Shown piece after piece: positions 55,875-64,000 of a DNA stretch of 64,000 nucleotides; the first letter of the stretch is position 1, and each line of letters begins with the position of its first letter. The translations under genes and the position numbers were made by a program. The notes beneath the pieces are model-generated. The model saw only the letters and a program-made list of their open reading frames with translations, did not search any database and was not told the DNA's origin. Origin of the DNA: Bedellia somnulentella (Eukaryota; Arthropoda; Insecta; Lepidoptera; Bedelliidae); the NCBI GenBank assembly GCA_963576735.1, contig OY755197.1, positions 3,794,501 through 3,858,500 on the forward strand. The letters run 5' to 3'.

Positions 55875-58870
55875 ACATCGCGCAAATAGGTGCAGTTAAA
55901 TAATTTTACTATTCTACAACTACGTATGAAATAATTTTGTGAAAAACAGCTTCTTGTTGTAATTTAACTTATTATTTAATTCCATGAACTGTTTTTGTGA
56001 CCGTATTGGAGAACTGCCTGTACGAATTGTTCCTTTTTTATTCGAATTGACCGAACTGATTACATTGAATTAACTGATGAATGAAGTTTTTCAATTGAGT
56101 CACCAAATCGAATGAATCTTTATTTATTAAGAATTTTATTTAAGTTGTTTGATAAGGTGCTTGGTTTTATTTATGCTCAGTTATGCTTTTACTAATAATA
56201 ATATCTGTGTCATTCGGCCTTTAACTAGTATTTTATAGTTCTTTCATTGACTGATTTATACTATCCAATATTATTATGATAATATCGTGTTTATATACTC
56301 CCCATTATTTTTATGTAACTGGGGGGCTTTAGATTTAAATGAACCAATTTTATGCAAAGTTGTAATATTTTTACTTTTCATTGTATAATAAATAATGTAC
56401 AACCAATTTCGCACAATAACTTTTTGTAAAAAAAAACAGTATTTAAGACGTAGATAGGTGTTCGGGGACTTGTAAAGTCGCAAAATTTTACTTATAACTT
56501 GGCATAAAATTGATTTTAAATTAATCATAGATCTGACTTTAAAGTTAGACGTTGTAATATAAGATGTTTGTTGTAAGAATGGCAAACCCTGTCCCAAAGA
56601 GGCGAATTAATTTTATGGATGTAAATCTACTTAAGCATTAGTCATGGATGTGTTTTTAAAAAGCTGATGTTTTTCGCTCTACGAAAATGATTTTAATTCA
56701 TAATCAATTTTGGATGTAATACTCTTAAAAGTGCCAATATGGATCTTGTCGTTGGATAATTATTTATGTGCAGTATTTCCATTAACTTAAAAAAACTGTT
56801 ATCTTTTAAATCAGGTTTTTCACTAAAACTAAACATAACGGGTTAATTAAATCACTTATTGCTAAAATCTATGAAATAACATGGTTGTTGTTAGTAACAA
56901 GCATAAAACAATAAAATCCTGGATTTATTCTTAAATACTTATTTTCAGGCAAGACTCTAATTTACAAATATGTGTTCTTGATGTTGTGTTATAGTTTTTA
57001 CCAGTGTAAGTTCGTCGATTTCACACTACAGTTAAACGCCATTTTGAAGGTTTGTTCATAAGCAAGCCAATTCACAAAGATAACTGAAATCTTTTTACAA
57101 CGTATAGCCATATTGATATAACTTCATAATGCATTTTAAAGGTTGTGTTACGATAATGTCACAAAAATTCCACTCCCAATTTTAAGTTTTGTGAATTATT
57201 TTGATATCGGGTTGTGACCTTTACTACTATCATTTTATTGCAATAATACATAAAATCCATACTGGCTTGATTTAATAATTGTTCTCCGTTTTCTCGAGCC
57301 TGCACATATGTTTTTGAACTCATACTTAATTCATTTATCAAAGTTGTTAATGATGAGAAATAGTTACGTGACTATACACCCATTTCTATTGATGAGAAAA
57401 TTGGGTCTCACAGTACCAATTTTAGAGACAAAATACACTTGATGTTCATATTTATTACTTATTCTAATCGGGTGTTAAGTATACACCATATGTCGATATC
57501 TAATACTAGCGATTAATCCAGGTAGAATACTTGTTTCTGTGTAAAGACAAGATAAGCAATCGACAAAGATATAAATACTTTTCGAGAACGGTGAGTAAGA
57601 TAAAGGTGTTTCTAGAGAAATCACTGTTTATCTATAGTTTTATTTATACTACAGTTATCTTTGAAATGTACAATTAAAGGTGAACGGTAACAAAAAGATA
57701 ATGGGTTCATTAAGAAAATTTGATTTGTTTAGTTTCGATGAATGATGCACTTTATGATAGAGTATTTTAATTATATACAATTAATTTACTTTGATGAAAA
57801 AGTTAAAATTATTTTTTAGGGAGTGGATTTATTCAATGCACAATATTATTTAAGTTTCAATTTGAAAACCGTGTCTTTCGCCATCTCAATGATTTTGTAT
57901 TTTTCTATGAATTGACCAAGCAAACTAAATTGGATATTTAATTTCTAATACTGTTCAATTTTAACCCAAAAGTAAGTAAAAATAAATTTTGAATAACCTT
58001 TTACTTGCACACGAACATTTTGTATACCTTTTTGCAAACATTTTGTCCTTTTAAGAATATCAAATGTCATTATATACCAACCTCGTAGAACCAGTAAAAT
58101 TAGAATAAATGAATGTTAATTTACTGTAGAGCGAGTTTTTGAATGTATTTATGTATCTTTTCGAAATATATTTTATGTAATAAGAGCGAGTGTACATACA
58201 TTAACAAAACTTTTGGGGTATTTTAATTGAGTAGGGTTTTGCACGACTTTCTACAGTTCTTGCTTATGTTTTGATTCTACCAGCTGCATACTTCAAAAAT
58301 GGTTCTTCTTGTTCTTTCAATGTAATATGTCTGTGAACTAATCAGGGATATAGCCGAACATAAAACCAATTTCTAAAACCAGCCCAACATGATAAGTAAT
58401 ATATAGTATAGAAAAACCTTTGAAAAATGAAATAAATATAATAATTGAGTCCAACTAAAATGTTCAACATATCAATAAAAATATTGAGTACACTCGCTCT
58501 CAATACAAATAACCGTATTATCCATGACTGTGTTAGGTTACTAATAGGATAAACTAGTATAAGCGTCATTTGTAATACATAAGCGAAGTTAGCCCTATTG
58601 TTATAATATTCGTACTGCTGTATTAAAGTGTTTACTATACGTAGACAGAGGCTAATGATCTGAACTACGAATTACATACACTTTGCCATAAATACTTGGC
58701 CAATATGTAAAGAATAATTAATGATTATTTAGAGTGAAACATATATTGTATTTTTAATATTATTCGTAATGTACTAATGGGCTAAAACTTGAGGCATGCT
58801 GCCATAGGTTGCGTATTGGGTTGCCAGGTCCAAAATAAAAAGCGAGAGCTGTAATATACCTCTTTCACTA
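55875..58870. other. 3' UTR and intergenic AT-rich DNA
   Basis: The first part is the phosphatase 3' UTR. Beyond it no coding pattern or known repeat was recognised. Confidence 0.4.
56387..56392 (+). promoter_or_regulatory. candidate polyadenylation signal
   Basis: First AATAAA after the phosphatase stop codon, giving a 3' UTR of about 0.5 kb. A second AATAAA is at 56910-56915. Which one is used cannot be told from sequence. Confidence 0.35.
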
Positions 58871-58877
58871 AATGTAT

Positions 58878-59009
58878 AATTTCTTCAAAGAAGCGATAGT
58901 TATACTTTTTTAAGGTTCATATTTTATAGAAAAAGTTCTAAGATAATTTCTTCTAAGAAGCCAAAGTTATACTTTTTTAAGGTTCATATTTTATAGAAGA
59001 AGTTCTAGT
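58878..59009 (+). repeat. two-copy 67-bp tandem duplication
   Basis: aatttcttcaaagaagcgat (58878) and aatttcttctaagaagccaa (58945) start two units that share agttatacttttttaaggtt and tcatattttataga. Confidence 0.8.
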
Positions 59010-59496
59010 TTTTTTTTTATTTCTTTTTTTTAAGTCTTCTCTGCAAGCTAATCGGCCAAAAATGAGAAAATCAATCAAACGTATGTGCCCAAAACAGATT
59101 TTTGTATTCCACAAATTCGTACTCCTTGAAAATATTACAAAGATACAAATTAGAGAACTGGCAAAAAATGTAGGTGTATGATTCAAATTTACTTACTGTT
59201 TCGATTCTTAATAATCATTAATTATTCTTATGCCATTACCTTAAGTGCTTGTTAAGTGCGATTTTTTAAGAATCTTTATACATATGTGATTAGTTTTTGT
59301 ATGAGAGATAATGGGATAGTTTTAATGTTTTTTACCAAAAATAATAAATATATGGTTTAGATATGATAGTGGTAGCTTTTTATTATATTAGGTTTAGCAT
59401 GATATGGCGAAGTTGCGACAAAATTGTATGTATTTTTTTGTAAATATTTATTTTAACCCATGTTTGTTTATTCCTACCACTCCTGTTATGTTTATC

Positions 59497-59625
59497 ATGG
59501 CTAGCACGAGCTTTTAACCAGATATCGCGTGGAATAAAACAGCCATCTCTTTCGCACTCACATAGTATCGTATTCTTTTATCTCATTCTAACCCACACAG
59601 TCACGATTAAATAACGCTCGAGGAC
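59497..59625 (+). repeat. family C repeat
   Basis: gctagcacgagcttttaacc, agatatcgcgtggaataaaa and cacatagtatcgtattcttt. Confidence 0.6.
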
Positions 59626-61039
59626 TTCTGGTTTAATCCAACACCAACAAATTTATCGTGAATGAAGGAATACATAATTTAAGCATCATAAATAGAATAT
59701 CTTATATCCCCATTTTGTATATTTCTGGCGTTTTAAGAAGTGTAAAATACTTGAAGGATCATCTAGAAAGAAAGACAAAATGTCGGAAAAGTCTGTTTTA
59801 CTAATTTTTTTATCGGAACAAATTAGGTATTTGATTTCGTGAAAAAGACGTGCTATATTATGCTAAATCTACTAAATAGATAAAAATTTTGGAACTGATT
59901 GTATGCGACGCTATGAAAATGCCTAAACGTTAAAAATGACGAATTACAATGAAGTGGATATTCTAAGAAGAAAAACTTGGTTATAGTATTCAATTTGTCA
60001 CGAAAATTGCGGTTTTTTAAAACTTGACTTCCGAATGTTTGAAAATTACAAGTGTTAGTCAGAAATTCTTCTGCTTGAGAATTACAATTCCTTTCAGTTT
60101 ATTGCAATTTATGTACTATGACTATAGTAATAAAGCTTTATTTAGTGAAAGGCAACTTTGTTCCTAGAACATCAATAACCTTAATTATTACCCTAAACCG
60201 TATTGCAATATCAACTTAATCAATCGCTAAAAGTGTCAAATTGAATTACTATATACAGTTGGCTAAATAAGAAATTTTGTATGGAAATCTCATCCACTTG
60301 AAAACCATGATAAAGTTTTGTACCGTATTTCATCATGTTTTATACGTAAATAAGCTAAATGCTTCTGTAGTCTCAAGTGTGGAAACCAGCTTTGAGTTTT
60401 AAATAGAATGTTCTAGAATTTCTATATGTTTGTATTGAGTAATAACACGGTAGAGCAGTAAGGAGTTTTCAATACACACTGACCGTTATAAGAGGTTTTA
60501 AAAAAGTTTTATCGCATGAGCTGTTAGTAAAAGTATCCTTAATTCCTAAGTCATTAAAAGTTATACCTGTTAAATTGTCTTGTAAAAGGACCGCCACCCA
60601 AAATATGGTTGATTATTATTTGTTATTATCATGGAATAATATACTGAAAATCGGTCATATGGGTGGCCTTACAGCTTCTTGGTCATATCTATTAACAACA
60701 CTTATTTGTGGTCCTCTACTATGTACAACCAGAAGGAAATCACTTAAGTCGTTCTAACACAAAATCTATAAATCATGACAGTAAATCATGATTCATGCAT
60801 GATACTAAAACAGCGATACGATTTTTATTATATGGGTACTAGAAGTACTTATGTGTTTAATGAATATATTCAGTATTCAACAGTGTATTTTTTTTCTACG
60901 ATCATAAGGCGTTAAGCGAATTTTAGAAACTATTTTATATTAAGTCGGTGTTGTGTTAAATTCCTTAATCAGTCATCGTTATATATCCTATATGTGACTG
61001 CTCTTAACAGCCCGTGTTTCCCCAAAACTTATTATTTTA
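59626..61039. other. intergenic, nothing recognised
   Basis: AT-rich sequence without long open frames or repeats of the listed families. Confidence 0.4.
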
Positions 61040-61165
61040 TTATATGTAACAACTCGGCAGTGGTAGCACGGTTGTCATTTTACATTTTTAGACATCTCGT
61101 GGTTCAAAACAGCTATCTTTTTCGCACTTAAGAGTGTCTCAAATCTTTATCTCTTTCTAACCGAC
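61040..61165 (+). repeat. family C repeat, diverged
   Basis: agacatctcgtggttcaaaa, cagctatctttttcgcactt and ttatctctttctaaccga. The M140 element at 61173 follows directly. Confidence 0.5.
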
Positions 61166-61172
61166 GAGACTA

Positions 61173-61312
61173 ACGACCGATTTCTGAATTGAGTATTCCA
61201 GCTGAGAACAACTTAAGTATCGTTCTGTCGCATTGAAATCTTAACAACTGAATGAGACAAAACGATACTCAAGTCGATCTCAGCTTGAATACTCAATTCA
61301 GAAATCGGGCGT
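61173..61312. mobile_element. 140-bp inverted-repeat MITE (family M140)
   Basis: Same ends and length as 8198-8337, with the interior in the other orientation and first end mutated (ACGACCG). Confidence 0.85.
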
Positions 61313-61569
61313 ATGACATTATCACAAGCGTGCTACAGCCCCAAGTTGATGCTTCGTGTGTAAATATGAATGTACACTGTTTTGATCTATGTGACTTATG
61401 TATTATTTTTTACTATAATGAAAATGTCGGCTTTTGTACGAGTATAATTTTATTCTTTTGTTTTTTTCTTTTGTAAATAGATAGGTAGCGCAGGTCATGT
61501 AATACAATATTAATATTTTTGAAAATATACCGATATTTAGAATTTCTGTGTTTCATTTTACTTGTCTCG

Positions 61570-62000
61570 CCGCGATCTCAGTATTTCTATAAGCTAGTTT
61601 CAGCAACTTTTGAAAGTTAAGTGCACGCGCTGTTTTAATAAAATATATAAAATGTTTTTAGTGATGGGTCTCCAACCGTATTGCCCAAAAATCACATAAA
61701 AAGCCCCAATACTCTTAGGGCCAGTTTTTTGATCCGTGGTTAACTCAACAATTTGTTAAATATCGTTACTATTAGTTAGATATCAGCAAAATGCATTTTT
61801 TGACCCGTGGTTAGAGTAACTAATGGTCAAATATCGAACCAAAATGGATTTACGATTTAACTACTGGTTAGTCATTTAACTATAGTCAATGTAACAAATG
61901 GTTATATTTTTAACTCCGGATCAAAAAACTGGCCCTTAGTCGCCTCTTACAATCACCAATGGGAAGAAAAGGGTAGTGTTATTCTAAGCCGACACTGCAA
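61570..62000 (-). repeat. family B repeat split by a Harbinger-like MITE
   Basis: Left part to gccccaatactctta and right part ttagtcgcctcttacaatca to ttctaagccgacactgca join cleanly across the MITE at 61718-61935. Confidence 0.82.
61718..61935. mobile_element. Harbinger-like MITE with TTA target duplication
   Basis: 218-bp element with ends GGGCCAGTTTTTTGATCCG and CGGATCAAAAAACTGGCCC, flanked by TTA at 61715-61717 and 61936-61938, which fits the PIF/Harbinger TWA target. Interior noncoding. Confidence 0.85.
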
Positions 62001-63056
62001 TAGCAACTATTTGAAGAAGTTTATTTCGATCTCGTGCCTTATTCTATACGATCTATCATCAGTCGAAATATTCTTTCTTCTTTTCTCAAGTGACAAAGAA
62101 TCTATCTTGATATTTTGGTACATTTTACGAACCCTTTACATTAGTCAGCTTACGCCCGATTTCTGAATGGAGTATCTGAAAGCAGCCATAGAGTCAATTT
62201 TAACGCAAATTTACCACATGAAGCTACAAAATGCAATAGTAATATCGTTACCTAAACGTGTTGAAAATTATATTGAAAAAAATGGTGGTCACTTCGAACA
62301 CCTACTTTGAGAAATAAGTATGTCAAAACAATGCATTTTATTCTTTTTGGACATCATATTTTATGGAGACATTTACAGCTTAAAACCTACACAATCGATA
62401 TCAAAATAGAAAAAGTGTAAGTTTATTTTTTCAAAACAACCGGGTTCGATTCCCAAGCTGAGTATAGTTTTTTTTTTAAAGTATGATTGCAGTTTTTCTT
62501 TTTATCAAAATCGGTGACATGGTTCCCAAGAACAAATCTTCATATGTTTTATAGTTTCAGACTTTCCCATACTGACCGATTTGAATGAGTCACCCACAAT
62601 AAAGAGTTTTCTATTCTATAAATAACATCCAAGACTAAGAAACAATTAATGCTCATCACACAAATGTTGCTCTCAGCGGAGATCGAACCCGCAACCTCGG
62701 ACTGAGAAGCTAGTTACTTATCCACTCGACCACGGACGACGTAACCATAATTACCTCACCATGGCTTCCTATCATTATAATTAGATGCATGTACTGAAAC
62801 TAAAAACTCTCTTTGATATAAATGTGTCCTCCGTGGTCATCATCTTATACCAAATTGGATGTTTTAATCTTTTTCACCAATTCACATACATCCATCCTCT
62901 TTATGTCGTGCCCATATTTTCCTAACATATCCATTTGCATATTTTTACAATAACTCATTTTCAAATACCACAATTGATCACATGACCGAACATTAGATTA
63001 TAAATTATGCACAAGTTTTGTCCCTTGCCCCATGCGAGGGGCCTGGGGACTCGATA
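62001..63056. other. intergenic, minor repeats only
   Basis: Contains one M140 end (62153), a LINE-like tail (62598-62620) and the tRNA-like sequence at 62666-62741. No gene. Confidence 0.4.
62666..62741 (-). repeat. tRNA-like sequence (family T)
   Basis: Reverse strand reads CGTGGTCGAGTGGATAAG, AACTAGCTTCTCAGTC and GCGGGTTCGATCTCCGC. Same family as 9752-9825 and 11119-11194. Confidence 0.5.
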
Positions 63057-63335
63057 GTTCTAGCGATGTTCTAGCGATTTTATTTTATCAAGTATGTTTT
63101 GCTAGCCTATGATTGCCTAAGCATCGAGCTAGCTTCAGAAGCCATGTCGTCTTTATTAATGTTTAGTAAGTTTTGTTAGTAAGAAAGACAAAACGGGTAA
63201 AATAGGGTACCATTTGCATAATTCAACTAAATTTTAATTGTTATTACATCAGTATTTGTGTTAAAAATTCGATAATTATCTGGAGAGGTCCACCGAACGC
63301 TTGCGTGGTTCACTGTCGTTGGGCCACGTAAACCT

Positions 63336-63343
63336 TTCTAGAA
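63336..63343 (+). promoter_or_regulatory. candidate heat shock element
   Basis: TTCTAGAA is a perfect inverted nTTCnnGAAn pair, 30 bases upstream of the TATA box, the usual place for HSF binding. Further TTC or GAA half-sites lie nearby, for example in the repeated TTCTAGCG pair at 63057-63077. Confidence 0.5.
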
Positions 63344-63372
63344 TCTACTCGCCGCTAGATGGCTGCACTGGA

Positions 63373-63402
63373 TATATAAACCGCGCCGTTTTGCTTTTCA
63401 GT
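63373..63402 (+). promoter_or_regulatory. core promoter of the sHSP gene (TATA box and initiator)
   Basis: TATATAAA at 63373-63380 is followed by TCAGT at 63398-63402, the arthropod initiator consensus. The initiator A is 27 bases from the start of the TATA box, which is normal spacing. The 5' UTR would be about 127 bases. Confidence 0.75.
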
Positions 63403-63526
63403 CAGAATTATTTGAACAAGCGCAAAGGAAACAAGTGGTAAACAAACTTCGATTGCGAAATACCTATCTATACTTAATTTTATTTAAGCTGATATTGTGA
63501 TAAGTTATAATAAAAACACAACAAAA

Positions 63527-64000
63527 ATGAGAACTCTACAAAGATCTTTACTCTTAGCTATAAGCATCGCACTATTACATAGTGTGGCTGCCGCCGATGA
63601 GAAATGTGTCGAAAAAACGGAAGGTCGAAGAAATAGATTATTTGACCAGGACTTCGGTTTGGCTTTGACACCAGATGACTTCCTCACATCTATGTTTTCA
63701 CCTTTCTCACTCCGCTCAGGATTATCACCATGGATTATGAGAGACTACTTTAGACCTTGGAGACAGTTATCAGCACTCGCCAAGGATTATGGTTCATCCA
63801 TAAAAAGCGAGAAGGATAAGTTTCAGATCAACTTGGATGTCCAGCACTTCTCTCCTGACGAAATAACGGTGAAAACTGCAGATGGATACGTTGTTATTGA
63901 AGGGAAGCATGAGGAAAAAGAGGATGAACATGGTTATGTTGCACGGCATTTCTCTAGAAGATACGCTTTGCCAGAAGGTACAACGCCAGAATCTGTCGTC
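63527..64000 (+). CDS. small heat shock protein with signal peptide (N-terminal 158 codons, cut by window edge)
   Basis: Uninterrupted frame from ATG (context caaaaATGag). Residues 1-23 (MRTLQRSLLLAISIALLHSV, then AAA) form a signal peptide. Residues 24-95 are an N-terminal arm with phenylalanine- and tryptophan-rich motifs (DDFLTSMFSPFSL, SPWIMRDYFRPW). From about 96 the alpha-crystallin domain follows: FQINLDVQHFSPDEITVKT, VVIEGKHEEKEDEHGYVARH and FSRRYALPEGTTPESVV. These are holdases that bind unfolding protein without ATP. Most insect sHSPs are cytosolic; a leader implies ER or secreted location. The gene is intronless so far and has a heat-shock-like promoter. The C-terminal part of the domain and the tail lie beyond the window. 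Confidence 0.92.
   Translation, partial: MRTLQRSLLLAISIALLHSVAAADEKCVEKTEGRRNRLFDQDFGLALTPDDFLTSMFSPFSLRSGLSPWIMRDYFRPWRQLSALAKDYGSSIKSEKDKFQINLDVQHFSPDEITVKTADGYVVIEGKHEEKEDEHGYVARHFSRRYALPEGTTPESVV

Overview
The window is eukaryotic, AT-rich and insect-like, most probably from a moth or butterfly. Genes are split by introns with GT/AG borders. tRNA-headed SINEs, RTE-type retroelements with (TATG)n tails, Helitron, piggyBac, hAT, Harbinger-like and Tc1/mariner-like remnants fill the introns and spacers. The species cannot be named from the sequence.

Layout. (1) 825-13146, minus strand: parts of a gene for a cell-surface protein with a fibronectin type III (FN3) domain. A signal-peptide exon lies at 13050-13146, a long FN3 exon at 1318-1980 and a third exon at 825-1004; the gene continues off the left edge. 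(2) 1981-13049: repeat-rich spacer or intron. At 6674-7895 three mobile elements are nested in one another. (3) 15149-55874, plus strand: a complete 26-exon receptor-type protein tyrosine phosphatase. I joined its exons by hand; every junction keeps phase and the product is 1488 residues. Its order is signal peptide, two Ig domains, three FN3 domains, a membrane-proximal region with an R-E-K-R processing motif, one transmembrane helix, an active-looking phosphatase domain D1 and a degenerate D2. This is the plan of insect Ptp69D, a neuronal axon-guidance phosphatase. (4) 55875-63300: 3' UTR and intergenic DNA with scattered repeats. (5) 63336-64000, plus strand: heat-shock-type promoter and the first 158 codons of an intronless small heat shock protein that carries an N-terminal signal peptide. 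It runs off the right edge.

The most unusual feature is inside the phosphatase gene. Pieces of at least seven exons (13, 14, 18, 19, 21, 23 and 24) recur in the adjacent intron, usually as the exon's 3' part with its splice donor and the start of the intron. Most copies are decayed. The exon 24 copy is a 166-bp tandem array of about 23.5 near-identical units. It presents 24 consecutive splice donors and repeats the codon of the D2 active-site cysteine, but has only one acceptor. Either this locus is prone to local exon duplication, or part of the array is an assembly artefact; long reads would decide.

A 5'-truncated RTE-type reverse transcriptase with a 13-bp target duplication sits in the last phosphatase intron in sense orientation, with an undamaged frame. 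The FN3 gene and the phosphatase gene are head to head with about 2 kb between their start codons.
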